Source: Phycisphaerae bacterium (lineage in GTDB: Bacteria > Planctomycetota > Phycisphaerae > Tepidisphaerales > Tepidisphaeraceae). From it: a stretch of 64,000 bases of DNA. Position numbers and translations under genes: made by a program. Below are positions 45,876-54,968 of this stretch, in pieces. How positions within the stretch are numbered: the stretch's first letter is position 1; each line of letters begins with the position of its first letter. Below the pieces are notes generated by a model, which was given only the letters and a program-made list of their open reading frames with translations, searched no databases and had not been told where the DNA came from. The stretch lies in assembly GCA_026004655.1 (NCBI GenBank), contig BPJO01000008.1, positions 95,118 through 159,117 on the forward strand. Reading direction: 5' to 3'.

Positions 45876-47306
45876 TTAGAATGTGAACTGTCCCGCGACG
45901 TAGAAGAAATCGATGTCGTCACTGGCACCGGTGTCTTCCAGGAAGTCCCCGGCAAAAAAGTGACTGTAACCGACATAAAAACTCAGATGCCGATTGACCT
46001 GCCAATCGAGCAGCAGATCCAATTCACTACCGACATAATCCTGATCACTTCCCCCCGCTGCTCGGAGAACGCCTCCTGCAACGTTGTACAGCGCGTCGTT
46101 GGTCTCGGCCCGCCAGAACCAGTGATAATCCGCTCGAAGTTTTACGGATTTCGCGTAAGGTCGATCCTTCACAAAGGTCAGTTGGATGCCCGGATGGATA
46201 CTCATGATGTTCTGGCGACCAATCACATCGATATATCCGAAATAAGCATGTCCGAGCGGGAATAACTGATTGAAGGTGCCTTTTTCGCCATCGGTGGGAT
46301 TGTCGTCCCCGCTGGCGTAATCAAATCCCAGATAAAGTCGCGGCGAAAGAACTGTATCAAACGTATATCCCCCTTCGACCGCAAAGGCGAATGCACGGAT
46401 ATCATCGGAACCGCTTTTTCCGAACTGATACATGGCTTCGACATCGAAGTCGAACGGCTTGGGGTTGCTGCTGATCCTTGCCCCCACGGTGTATGTGTCA
46501 ACGTCCACAGGACGAGCGGGAGCCTCTGTCTGGGAAAGACCCAGGAAATAGAACTCGGCTTTGGTTTTGGCGTCTTTACCTCCCAACTGAGGCAGATTGA
46601 GGGTGTCGTAGATCCCGTAAAATGTCTGGTTGCCGTCCCCGTCATTCAGTTCTTCTTTGTCCACAATGACCGGACGCACCAGGAACAGGTCCAGCGTGTT
46701 GTTACCGGTAACCGTGCTGAGTTTTACGCCTTCGAAGGTCCTGCGGACGTTGGCCCAGTCTAAAGGACTGATCAGACGCTGGGCACCGTATATGAGGTCC
46801 TGACGACCCGCACGGAAGGTCATTGAATCCTTCTCGGCCGTGGGAAGGGGTATACGGATATCGAAGAAAAGCTGTTCCAGATCAATTTCGTCGGCGTCGA
46901 TCGGACGAGGTCCGCCTTCCCGACCGTCGATCATGGCGGTTTTTACCTGGACAAAAGCACGAAAGACGTTGAACGCCTTGAAATCCGCATGAAACAACCC
47001 GCGTGTCAGGAAATAACCGTTATCATCCTGCGGACCGGCTCCGAAATTGTTATTGGAGAAATATTCATACCGCTCTCGCAACTGCCCCCCTAGGCTTAGC
47101 GAAAGATCCTCGCCCAGTGCGATATACTTGATCGGGTCAAAAAAGTCGTTTCCGGGCTGGTTCTTCAGATACGAATAATCCTCCGTCCATCGAACGACTG
47201 AATAAGGCGGCGGCTGAGTGGTTGGCTTGGTGACATTTGTTTGCGCCAAAGAACTCGATGCCATGGCTAATGCAACTGTAACAATAAAATGCGATTGATA
47301 TTTCAT
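45876..47306 (-). CDS. Alginate_export-type outer-membrane porin in the nitrate operon
   Basis: A 476-residue protein with a signal peptide (about 1-22, ending Ser-Ser-Leu-Ala), then a Thr-Lys-Pro-Thr-Thr-Gln-Pro linker. The rest is a beta-barrel pattern with Asp/Gly-rich turns and a terminal Phe (Ala-Gly-Gln-Phe-Thr-Phe), as outer-membrane barrels have. It resembles the alginate_export (PF13372) family. The ATG at 47306 follows a strong GGAAGG site. Inside this operon it most likely lets nitrate across the outer membrane; the substrate is inferred from context only. It sits between nrtD and nirA. Confidence 0.8.
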   Translation of the reverse strand: MKYQSHFIVTVALAMASSSLAQTNVTKPTTQPPPYSVVRWTEDYSYLKNQPGNDFFDPIKYIALGEDLSLSLGGQLRERYEYFSNNNFGAGPQDDNGYFLTRGLFHADFKAFNVFRAFVQVKTAMIDGREGGPRPIDADEIDLEQLFFDIRIPLPTAEKDSMTFRAGRQDLIYGAQRLISPLDWANVRRTFEGVKLSTVTGNNTLDLFLVRPVIVDKEELNDGDGNQTFYGIYDTLNLPQLGGKDAKTKAEFYFLGLSQTEAPARPVDVDTYTVGARISSNPKPFDFDVEAMYQFGKSGSDDIRAFAFAVEGGYTFDTVLSPRLYLGFDYASGDDNPTDGEKGTFNQLFPLGHAYFGYIDVIGRQNIMSIHPGIQLTFVKDRPYAKSVKLRADYHWFWRAETNDALYNVAGGVLRAAGGSDQDYVGSELDLLLDWQVNRHLSFYVGYSHFFAGDFLEDTGASDDIDFFYVAGQFTF

Positions 47307-47335
47307 AACTTTCCTTCCTTTTCCCTTTTTGAGAT

Positions 47336-48140
47336 TCACGCAGCGGATGGTTTGGCTTTGCGGTGGTCTTGAGACTCCAGAAACTCGATCAACTGCTCAC
47401 GCAGCTCGTAATAATGGGGAGAATCGAGCATTTGTTGACGATTTCGTGGACGAGAAAAGTCAACCGTCATGACTTTTCCGATCGTCGCACGCGGGCCGGT
47501 GGTCATCATGATGACCCGGTCCGAGAGATAAATGGCTTCATCTACGTCGTGAGTGACCATCAGAGCGGTTTTCTGGTCTTTGGCACATAGCTCGATCAGT
47601 ACTTCCTGGAGTTCCATGCGAGTTAGCTGATCAAGCATACCGAAGGGTTCGTCCAACAGTAGCACCTTCGGACGCAGCGCAAAAGCCCTTGCCAAACCGA
47701 CGCGTTGACGCATCCCCTGACTCAGCTCCGACGGTTTCTTGTGCAGCGAATTTCCCAGTCCGACTTTGGAAAGATAGTGCTGGGCAATGTCACGCTGTTC
47801 GGGTCGGGGTCGCATGCGGATACACCTGTTGTACTCCAAGCAGGACGTTTTCCAACGCGGTCATCCAAGGAAGAAGGTTCGGCGACTGGAAGACGACCCC
47901 ACGATCCGGTCCCGGATCGGTTGTGATCTTGCCAGCCAACACCACGTCGCCCACGGTCCGATCGATCAGACCTGCGACCATGTTCAGAACCGTACTCTTA
48001 CCACACCCGCTGTGCCCGATCAGACAGACAAACTCCCCTTCTCGAATGATCGTCGTAAACTCTTCCACGATCACCGCAGGACCCTGAGGGGTAGGGTATG
48101 TTTTCCCGAGTCGATACAATTCAAGAAAGCGGTCCATCAT
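47336..48140 (-). CDS. nrtD: Nitrate ABC transporter ATP-binding protein, frameshifted
   Basis: One 267-residue ATPase if a single C is removed from the C3 or C4 tract at 47801-47809, giving [11 protein letters not shown]. Walker A is Gly-His-Ser-Gly-Cys-Gly-Lys-Ser-Thr, the signature is [10 protein letters not shown], and Walker B is Val-Leu-Leu-Leu-Asp-Glu-Pro. It is the NrtD-type subunit, four bases after nrtC. Restored length fits the family (about 260-270). Together with nrtC it should power nitrate import. Confidence 0.85.
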
Positions 48141-48143
48141 GGT

Positions 48144-49037
48144 TTAATTCTCCGTCGCTATTACATGAGCATTACGGAACCGTCGAATCCGATCCGAAAG
48201 AGATAATCTCTGGTGGACCGGATCGATTCGGGGCAATCCTCTGTCCCTGTCCTGATCCTCGGCCGGGGTCGTGCTCTTGCCTATCTCCCGCAGAATCTGG
48301 AAGATCCTTTTTCTCAGTTCCTGGAATCTTGGATTGTGATTGATCTGCTTCCGATCCCGCGGTCGCTCCAGATCGATCCTGACACCTTCATGAAGGGTTG
48401 CACCATTCTCTCCGGGAAGTAGCGGGATGACCCGGTCGGCCAGCAGGATGCCCTCATCCACATCGTTCGTGATCAGGACCACTGTTTTCTTTTCCTTCTG
48501 CCAGATTTCTCCAATCTCGTCCTGGAGGGTTGATCGTGTCAGTGCGTCCAATGCCCCTAACGGTTCGTCCATAAGCAATGTTTGCGGATTCATCGCTAGG
48601 GCACGGGCTACCGATACCCGTTGCCTCATTCCTCCGGATAGCTCACTCGGACGTTTCCGAAGTGCGGGTGTCAGGTTCACCATCTCGATGTATTTTCGGG
48701 TATGTCGATCACGCTCCTCGTCACCCCACTCGCGGAAAACGGCATCAACACCCAGGCGAACATTTTCATAAACACTCATCCAAGGCAATAATGAGTAATT
48801 CTGAAAAACCACTCCACGTTCCGGACCGGGACCTGTCACCTCTCGTTGATCAAATAGAACTTTTCCCTCGTCCGGCATCACCAGACCTGCCATGAGATTC
48901 AACAGGGTGCTTTTACCTGTCCCGGAAAAACCCACGATCGCGACGAACTCGCCTTTCTCGATCGAAAGACAGACGTCTTTGAGAACCGGTTGACCGGCAA
49001 AGGATTTTTGAACATTTTCAAGGTAAATGTATGACAT
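48144..49037 (-). CDS. nrtC: Nitrate ABC transporter ATP-binding protein, NrtC-like
   Basis: About 297 residues from the ATG at 49037 (Met-Ser-Tyr-Ile-Tyr-Leu-Glu-Asn), just after the permease stop. Walker A is Gly-Phe-Ser-Gly-Thr-Gly-Lys-Ser-Thr, the signature Leu-Ser-Gly-Gly-Met-Arg-Gln-Arg-Val-Ser and Walker B Leu-Leu-Met-Asp-Glu-Pro. Cyanobacterial NrtC carries an extra C-terminal NrtA-like regulatory domain; this one does not, having only a charged 40-residue tail. A single-domain form suggests regulation of the transporter by another route, possibly the NasS-like protein. Confidence 0.85.
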   Translation of the reverse strand: MSYIYLENVQKSFAGQPVLKDVCLSIEKGEFVAIVGFSGTGKSTLLNLMAGLVMPDEGKVLFDQREVTGPGPERGVVFQNYSLLPWMSVYENVRLGVDAVFREWGDEERDRHTRKYIEMVNLTPALRKRPSELSGGMRQRVSVARALAMNPQTLLMDEPLGALDALTRSTLQDEIGEIWQKEKKTVVLITNDVDEGILLADRVIPLLPGENGATLHEGVRIDLERPRDRKQINHNPRFQELRKRIFQILREIGKSTTPAEDQDRDRGLPRIDPVHQRLSLSDRIRRFRNAHVIATEN

Positions 49038-49044
49038 GAGCGTC

Positions 49045-50067
49045 TCACTGAGCTGCCACCGAACCAGAGTAGCTGAAGAGTTTCTGGAGTGTGACCATGA
49101 TCCGGTCAAGGGCAAAACCGATCAGTCCGATCGTAATCACAGCCACCAATATCATGGCCAGTGTCTGGCTTGAACCATTCTGGAACATATCCCACACGAA
49201 CTTGCCCAAACCGGGGTTCTGGGCCAACATCTCGGCCGCGATCAGGACCATCCACCCGACTCCCAGCGACAACCGAAGCCCCGTAAAAATCAAAGGCAAC
49301 GATGACGGAATCACAATCTTTGTAACCGTCTTCCATGGACTTAACCGCAATACCCTCGCGACGTTCAGGTGATCCTTTTCGATACTGGCTACGCCCAAAG
49401 CTGTATTGATCAGCGTCGGCCACAACGAACACAGTGCGACCACCACGGCACTGATGAGAAAGGACTTTTCCACCGGGGGGTTCGGTCCGCTCATCATCGC
49501 GCTGATGACCAGGGTGGCGATAGGTAGCCAGGCAAGAGGAGAGACGGGTTTGAATGTCTGGATCAGCGGGTTCAAGGCTATGTAGATCGCCTTACTCATC
49601 CCGCAGATGATTCCCAACGGGATGGCCAACGATGCACCGATCACGAACCCGGTAAAAACGGTGTATAGGCTTGTCAAAATGTAATTCGGATAGGTCGGTT
49701 TGCCGGCATAAGGTTGGAAAGGGAAGGGTTTTTCCGGAAAACGAGCTTCCCATTTGGCTTTTCTTAACGCTTGCTGCTGGTAGTATTCCTTTTCGCGCAA
49801 TTTCTCGGCTTGGTGTTCGGCGTAGAGCGATTTGGCTGCGCTCCAGACTTCGCCGGGTCCGGGCAACGCGCCGATACTTGTCTGAATCCGAGGGGCAATT
49901 AACCCCCAGACCAATACGAACACTGTTATACCCAGTATCGGAAGACCGTAGGTCTTGCCCATTTCCTTCAGTTGTTGGGCCGGCTCATCCCAGGTGATCA
50001 ACCGTACCAACGGCACAAACATTCCAAACCCTGTTTTATCAAGGACTTGTATTACTTTCGCGGACAT
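49045..50067 (-). CDS. nrtB: Nitrate ABC transporter permease
   Basis: A 340-residue binding-protein-dependent permease. An N-terminal helix (about 41-58) is followed by a long charged segment (about 80-125) with a Lys-Leu-Arg-Glu-Lys-Glu-Tyr pattern, then five hydrophobic helices. The EAA-type loop is visible near residue 250 (Ala-Ser-Ile-Glu-Lys-Asp-His-Leu-Asn). It lies between nrtA (60 bases upstream) and nrtC (seven bases downstream). Nitrate specificity comes from context; the family also includes sulfonate and taurine permeases. Confidence 0.88.
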   Translation of the reverse strand: MSAKVIQVLDKTGFGMFVPLVRLITWDEPAQQLKEMGKTYGLPILGITVFVLVWGLIAPRIQTSIGALPGPGEVWSAAKSLYAEHQAEKLREKEYYQQQALRKAKWEARFPEKPFPFQPYAGKPTYPNYILTSLYTVFTGFVIGASLAIPLGIICGMSKAIYIALNPLIQTFKPVSPLAWLPIATLVISAMMSGPNPPVEKSFLISAVVVALCSLWPTLINTALGVASIEKDHLNVARVLRLSPWKTVTKIVIPSSLPLIFTGLRLSLGVGWMVLIAAEMLAQNPGLGKFVWDMFQNGSSQTLAMILVAVITIGLIGFALDRIMVTLQKLFSYSGSVAAQ

Positions 50068-50127
50068 AAAACAGCTTCCTTTCCTGTTACAACACGTTTT
50101 CGTTGCTGACCGACGACACCATCCGGA

Positions 50128-51459
50128 CTAGTCCTTAATTCCGATCTGGAACTTTCGTAAGTACTCGTTGGGCTTGCGTCCGTCGTATTCGATCTGATCG
50201 ATGAAATCACTGGTCGGGGGTTTAAAACCATCGGTCTGAGGGATGTCTTGTTCGGTCAGCGCTCCTTCTTTCACAAGTTCTTTGGCAGCGATGAGATATA
50301 GATCCGGACGGTAAACCGATTTGGCTGTCTCGAAGTACCATTCGTCCGATCGGGCAGAGTCGATTTGTCCCCAGCGGCGCATTTGGGTCAGGTACCAGAT
50401 GCAATCGCTGTAGTAGGGATAGGTCGCGTTATACCTGAAAAAGACGTTGAAGTCGGGAACCGCACGTTTTTCCCCTTTTTGGTATTCGAAGGTTCCGGTC
50501 ATACTGTTGGCGATGACTTCGACATTTGCCCCGACGTATTCGGGTCTGGAGAGGATCACACAGGCCTCTCGACGATTTTCCTCACTTTCATCGAGCCACT
50601 TGGCGGCGCGGATCAGCGCTTTAAGGACGGCGATGTGAGTGTTGGGGTATTTTTCTGCCCAGGCTTTGGTAACACCGAACACCTTTTCGGGATTGTTCTT
50701 CCAAATTTCGTAATCTGTGATGACCGGTACACCGATGCCCTTGAAGACGGCTTGCTGGTTCCAGGGTTCACCCACGCAATACCCTTGGATGGTCCCGGCT
50801 TCCAACGTTGCGGGCATCTGAGGAGGGGGCGTGACAGACAAGAGTACGTCGGCATCGGTCATCCCTGTCTTGTCCGATTCGGTGTAATATCCCGGTTTGA
50901 TCCCTCCTGCAGCCAGCCAATACCGCAACTCATAATTGTGTGTACTGACCGGGAACACCATTCCGAACCGAAGCGGCGTGCCCCGCTTTTTGTACTCCTC
51001 AACGATCGGTTTTAATGAGCTGGCTTTGACAGGACGCGTGGGATTGTCACCGGCTAGGGTCGGGTCAATCTCTTGCATCTTTCTCCATATCTCATTACTG
51101 ACCGTGATCGCGTTGCCGTTCAGATCCATGCTGAACGCGGTGATAATGTCGGCCTGGGTTCCGAAACCGATCGTTGCAGCGATCGGTTGTCCGGCTAGCA
51201 TGTGCGCGCCGTCCAGTTCCCCGTTGATCACCCGATCCAGGAGAACCTTCCAGTTTGCCTGGGCCTCCACAGTGACGCTCAAAAACTCGTCTTCAAAGAA
51301 TCCCTTTTCTTTCGCGATGATAATTGGCGCACAGTCCGTAAGCTTGATGAACCCGATTTTCAGTTCCGTTTTTTCGGGTGGTCCGACCTCTGCTTGTGAG
51401 GTCACACAAAACCAGCCAATAACATAGGTCAATAAAAACAAACAAAGTGCTTTTCTCAT
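50128..51459 (-). CDS. nrtA: Nitrate ABC transporter periplasmic binding protein
   Basis: A 443-residue NrtA/CmpA-family binding protein. The signal peptide is about residues 1-23 (Ser-Gln-Ala at the end). The mature part begins [12 protein letters not shown], and includes [11 protein letters not shown] and Gly-Tyr-Cys-Val-Gly-Glu-Pro-Trp-Asn, typical of NrtA. It delivers nitrate to NrtBCD. It starts 15 bases after nasS, its paralogue without a signal peptide. No lipobox is visible. Confidence 0.93.
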   Translation of the reverse strand: MRKALCLFLLTYVIGWFCVTSQAEVGPPEKTELKIGFIKLTDCAPIIIAKEKGFFEDEFLSVTVEAQANWKVLLDRVINGELDGAHMLAGQPIAATIGFGTQADIITAFSMDLNGNAITVSNEIWRKMQEIDPTLAGDNPTRPVKASSLKPIVEEYKKRGTPLRFGMVFPVSTHNYELRYWLAAGGIKPGYYTESDKTGMTDADVLLSVTPPPQMPATLEAGTIQGYCVGEPWNQQAVFKGIGVPVITDYEIWKNNPEKVFGVTKAWAEKYPNTHIAVLKALIRAAKWLDESEENRREACVILSRPEYVGANVEVIANSMTGTFEYQKGEKRAVPDFNVFFRYNATYPYYSDCIWYLTQMRRWGQIDSARSDEWYFETAKSVYRPDLYLIAAKELVKEGALTEQDIPQTDGFKPPTSDFIDQIEYDGRKPNEYLRKFQIGIKD

Positions 51460-51474
51460 AGGAGTTACCTTTTG

Positions 51475-52608
51475 CTAAACCGTTGTCTTGACACTTGCGG
51501 CGAATATTTCAGAGTTGCGGAGTTTCATGGGTGGGGTATCTGTCTCAGGACAAGTAAGTTGTAACGACGAAGCCGCTTCACGATAGGGTTGCGTTGTTAC
51601 GCAAGCCGAAGCACTCGCCCAGGGATCGACATCCGATGGAAGATGCCCCCAACGGATCATCTGATTCACCAACCATGCACCGTGAGTCACACTCGGAAAC
51701 GTTTCCTTGAATGATCTCATTTCCCAATCCTGTGACCGAAAACCGGGAACCGTCGTCTTGGTCCCGAAAGTCCGATCAAGCAAAAGGGATGCCAAAAGAA
51801 CTTCATGACTGACATTCAGATATTTGGGTCGGCTCAGTACCCGAACCATTTCCGTATAATGGTTCGGATCTGCACAGTACCGACACCCCCGCAGCACCGC
51901 ACGGATCATCGGGACCAAAAGATCACTTTCCCGTTCGGCCCATTTCTGATTGACCGCCAAAACTTTATCCGGATGTCTAGGCAGGATGTCGGCCGTTAAC
52001 GCAACCATCCGACCGGCCCCTGCGCGGTGTGTCAGAGTATTCCAGGGTTCTCCGACACAGAAACCGTCGAGATATCCCCCCGAAATCTGGGTCGACATCT
52101 GTGCAGGAGGCAGCACACATAGTCGAATGTCCTCGTCGGGTCGGATTCCCCCACTTTCCAGCCAATCCCGCAACAAATAATGGTGAACCGAACAACTGAA
52201 CACGTGCGCAAATACCGGACGAATCTGACCACGCGACTGACGAATGAACTTTGCAAGCGTTGCTGCTGAGTTAACCCCGGAAAAGGCCATTCGCTCGGAC
52301 AGGGTGATGGCATCCCCACCGCAACCGAGATTCATTACCGTCGTGACCGGAACCCCGGGAAAGACTTGACTCAGATACAGTTGAATGGGTAACCCCATTA
52401 ACGCGTGAGAGGCCTGAAGGCTACCATACGCGAGTTTGTCACGGACATTTCCCCAACCGATTTCCCGACAGAGAGTTACCTCCAGACCTTCGTCCCGGAA
52501 ATACCCCATCTCTTGGGCCAAAATAAGAGGAGCGGCATCGATCAAAGGAACAAACCCGATCCTGACCGATCGAACGGGTCCTGCTTTCAGATAAGCCGAC
52601 TGAACCAT
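51475..52608 (-). CDS. nasS: NasS-like cytoplasmic nitrate sensor
   Basis: A 377-residue NrtA paralogue without a signal peptide, hence cytoplasmic. It shares Ile-Gly-Phe-Val-Pro-Leu-Ile-Asp-Ala-Ala-Pro, His-Ala-Leu-Met-Gly-Leu-Pro and Gly-Phe-Cys-Val-Gly-Glu-Pro-Trp-Asn with it. Known NasS proteins bind nitrate and hold the antiterminator NasT inactive. No NasT (ANTAR) gene is found in the window; instead a LysR gene is divergent. It heads the nitrate operon and starts 150 bases from the LysR start. It could alternatively be a binding protein whose signal peptide was lost. Confidence 0.8.
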   Translation of the reverse strand: MVQSAYLKAGPVRSVRIGFVPLIDAAPLILAQEMGYFRDEGLEVTLCREIGWGNVRDKLAYGSLQASHALMGLPIQLYLSQVFPGVPVTTVMNLGCGGDAITLSERMAFSGVNSAATLAKFIRQSRGQIRPVFAHVFSCSVHHYLLRDWLESGGIRPDEDIRLCVLPPAQMSTQISGGYLDGFCVGEPWNTLTHRAGAGRMVALTADILPRHPDKVLAVNQKWAERESDLLVPMIRAVLRGCRYCADPNHYTEMVRVLSRPKYLNVSHEVLLASLLLDRTFGTKTTVPGFRSQDWEMRSFKETFPSVTHGAWLVNQMIRWGHLPSDVDPWASASACVTTQPYREAASSLQLTCPETDTPPMKLRNSEIFAASVKTTV

Positions 52609-52714
52609 ATCATCTCATTACTTTCATCCTCCTGAGCGTCCGACATCTTTTCCTTTTTCCTTCTCCGTGTCGGGTTCGGGGGAATATAACAAGAACCTGT
52701 TGAATTAATCCAAT

Positions 52715-52726
52715 TCATAATTATGA
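52715..52726. promoter_or_regulatory. AT-rich perfect palindrome, candidate LysR-type operator
   Basis: TCATAATTATGA (52715-52726) is a perfect 12-base palindrome with the T-N10-A spacing near that expected of LysR-type sites. It lies 32 bases before the LysR start and about 107 bases before the nasS start, in the divergent region. AATC and GATT flank it at similar distances, extending the symmetry. Binding by the LysR protein is inferred from position. Confidence 0.4.
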
Positions 52727-52758
52727 TTGATTCCATTAAAAAAATTCATGGATGACGC

Positions 52759-53730
52759 ATGATCGACGTGCACGGACTTAAGGTTTTTACCACGGTTGCC
52801 GAGAAATTAAGCTTCTCCCGCGCCGCTGAGACCCTTCTCATGACCCAGTCGGCCGTTTCGCATCAGATCGCCAAGATGGAGCGGACGTTCGGTGTTCTGC
52901 TTCTGAACCGGAACGGAAAGTCGATCTCGTTGACCCCGGCCGGACAGACCTTTCTACAACACGCCCGGTCCATTCTTCGGTCGATGAATGATCTGGAGTC
53001 GGCGGTTCGGACGGCTTCAGCTCCGGACCAGGGACGTCTACGCATCGGCGCCAGCGCGACCGCTTGCCAATACCTGCTCCCGGATGCCCTTCGTGAGTTT
53101 CGCGAATGTTTTCCCCGGTATGCCCTTTCCATTACGCCCGCTGACGGAGATGTCGTCCTCAAATCCCTGGAAGAAGGCACCATCGACCTAGGGATTCTGG
53201 TCATTCCCGATGCCCGCCCGAAATCGCAGTTTCATCCGATCTTCAGCGACGAACTGGGTCTGGTCTTCAATCCTCTTCACCCGTTGGCCAGACTCGACAA
53301 GATCAGACCGCAGGACCTTAGGAATCACCCGCTTGTCCAGTATAGTCGTTCTAGCACAACATTTCAGATGGTCGAACGACACTGGTCCAGGTTGAAAATT
53401 CCCATCGTCGATCCGATCGAACTGGGATCAATCGAAGCAATCAAGGAACTGGTCAAACTGGGGCTTGGCATTAGCGTTTTGGCCAAATGGGTGGTCGCGC
53501 CGCAACTGACGGATCAATCCCTCATCTGGAGACCGCTTCCGGGTTCTAGGTTGATCCGACGGTGGGTGGTAGCCACTCCCGTCCAACATGTTCCCACCTT
53601 AGCCGAGAAAACATTTATTGAGTTGCTCCGACAGTGCTGCCCGACCGAAGCCCAACCGTACACATCTCCTGCCTTTTCACATCAGCTTTACCAAACTTCT
53701 ACAACGGAATCCCAAACTCCCATTGTCTGA
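52759..53730 (+). CDS. LysR-family transcriptional regulator of the nitrate operon
   Basis: A 323-residue LTTR. The winged HTH occupies about 1-60 with the usual Ser-Phe-Ser-Arg-Ala-Ala-Glu-Thr-Leu-Leu and Ser-Gln-Ser/Ala-Val-Ser-His-Gln-Ile motif. A PBP2-type effector domain follows. It is divergent from the nitrate operon, so control of that operon is the simplest inference; NtcB- and CysB-like regulators do this elsewhere. A palindrome at 52715 lies between them. The last 30 residues are a Pro/Thr/Ser/Gln-rich tail. The effector is unknown; nitrate, nitrite or a carbon signal are possible. Confidence 0.88.
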   Translation: MIDVHGLKVFTTVAEKLSFSRAAETLLMTQSAVSHQIAKMERTFGVLLLNRNGKSISLTPAGQTFLQHARSILRSMNDLESAVRTASAPDQGRLRIGASATACQYLLPDALREFRECFPRYALSITPADGDVVLKSLEEGTIDLGILVIPDARPKSQFHPIFSDELGLVFNPLHPLARLDKIRPQDLRNHPLVQYSRSSTTFQMVERHWSRLKIPIVDPIELGSIEAIKELVKLGLGISVLAKWVVAPQLTDQSLIWRPLPGSRLIRRWVVATPVQHVPTLAEKTFIELLRQCCPTEAQPYTSPAFSHQLYQTSTTESQTPIV

Positions 53731-53785
53731 TCCTGCTACCGGTCGTTCCTTGATTCTGTCGTGTGAACGGTTATGGTCATTTTAA

Positions 53786-54886
53786 ATGCTCAAACGAACC
53801 CCTTTTCACGATTTTCATATCTCAGCCGGTGCTAAAATGGTTGACTTTGCCGGTTGGGAAATGCCCTTGATGTATCGTTCGATCGTAGACGAACACCTTC
53901 ACACCCGAACCAGCGGGTCGATTTTTGATGTTTCTCACATGGGTCGGTTGCAGATCAGCGGACCGGACGCCGAGCGTTTTCTGCAACAGGTCTTTACGCG
54001 AAACGTTGAACTTATGAAACCCGGTCAGTGCCGTTACGGTCTGATCTGCCAGGAACAAGGCGGAATCCTGGACGATGTGATTCTCAGCCGCGATAAGAAA
54101 AACTGGCTGATGGTCGTCAACGCTTCGAACCGTGAGAAAATCGTCCGGCATTTTCATACGGTTCGTCATCAGCAGGGGCTCGATTTTGACCTGTCCGACA
54201 ACACCGAAAGCACGGCCATGATCGCGTTGCAAGGTCCCAAGGTCATCGAACGGATCAGTGGACATCTTGAAGAAGTCGCCAATCTCAAACGCTACGAGTT
54301 CGCTAGCGGTTCGTTCATGATGTTAGTCAAGTACACCGTCAGCCGAACCGGTTATACCGGAGAAGACGGCGTGGAAATTATTCTGTCGTCCAAAATGGCG
54401 CCGATGGTCATGAAAGCACTTGCTGGAAAGTTCGACCGTCCTGATACCACCCTCAAACCGGCCGGGCTGGGCGCCCGAGATACCCTTCGTCTCGAAGCGG
54501 GTATGCCTTTGTACGGTCATGAATTATCCGAGCAAATCGACCCCATTTCCGCCGGACTGGAATGGGCTATTTCCTGGGACAAATCTTTTATCGGTTCAGA
54601 CGCGCTCAACCAAATCCGTCAACAGGGACCGACCCAAAAACTCGTGGGTCTGGAACTGGAAGGCAAGCGAATCGCCCGTCAGTTCACCGTTGTTAAAACG
54701 CCTTCGGGTGAAGGTCGGGTCACCTCCGGTACGTTTTCACCCACGCTCCAGAAATCGATCGCGATGGCGTACGTTCCACAGGTCGATGCGAAACCCGGAA
54801 CGATTGTTTCACTCGATCTGAAAGGCCAAACCATCCCAGCCAGGATTGTTCCACTTCCTTTTTATAAACGGAATCCATCCGCCTGA
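53786..54886 (+). CDS. gcvT: Glycine cleavage system T protein (aminomethyltransferase)
   Basis: A 366-residue tetrahydrofolate-dependent aminomethyltransferase, second enzyme step of glycine cleavage. Recognisable are Phe-Ala-Gly-Trp-Glu-Met-Pro-Leu near the start, Phe-Asp-Val-Ser-His-Met-Gly-Arg, Arg-Thr-Gly-Tyr-Thr-Gly-Glu-Asp-Gly and the Gly-Leu-Gly-Ala-Arg-Asp-Thr-Leu-Arg-Leu-Glu-Ala-Gly segment. It is followed by gcvH and gcvP on the same strand. No glycine riboswitch was recognised in the short upstream gap. It takes the aminomethyl group from the GcvH lipoyl arm to give methylene-THF and ammonia. Confidence 0.95.
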   Translation: MLKRTPFHDFHISAGAKMVDFAGWEMPLMYRSIVDEHLHTRTSGSIFDVSHMGRLQISGPDAERFLQQVFTRNVELMKPGQCRYGLICQEQGGILDDVILSRDKKNWLMVVNASNREKIVRHFHTVRHQQGLDFDLSDNTESTAMIALQGPKVIERISGHLEEVANLKRYEFASGSFMMLVKYTVSRTGYTGEDGVEIILSSKMAPMVMKALAGKFDRPDTTLKPAGLGARDTLRLEAGMPLYGHELSEQIDPISAGLEWAISWDKSFIGSDALNQIRQQGPTQKLVGLELEGKRIARQFTVVKTPSGEGRVTSGTFSPTLQKSIAMAYVPQVDAKPGTIVSLDLKGQTIPARIVPLPFYKRNPSA

Positions 54887-54968
54887 GTGTCCGCGATGCT
54901 CGTCTCCATAACGTTGCTTTTCACGACACAAACTTCCTGATATCTTTGAAATGTGTTCGGAGCCTAAA

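Noticed and set aside
53731..53785. Glycine riboswitch upstream of gcvT
   Set aside because: The gap is only 55 bases, too short for a glycine aptamer, and no conserved purine-rich core was seen.
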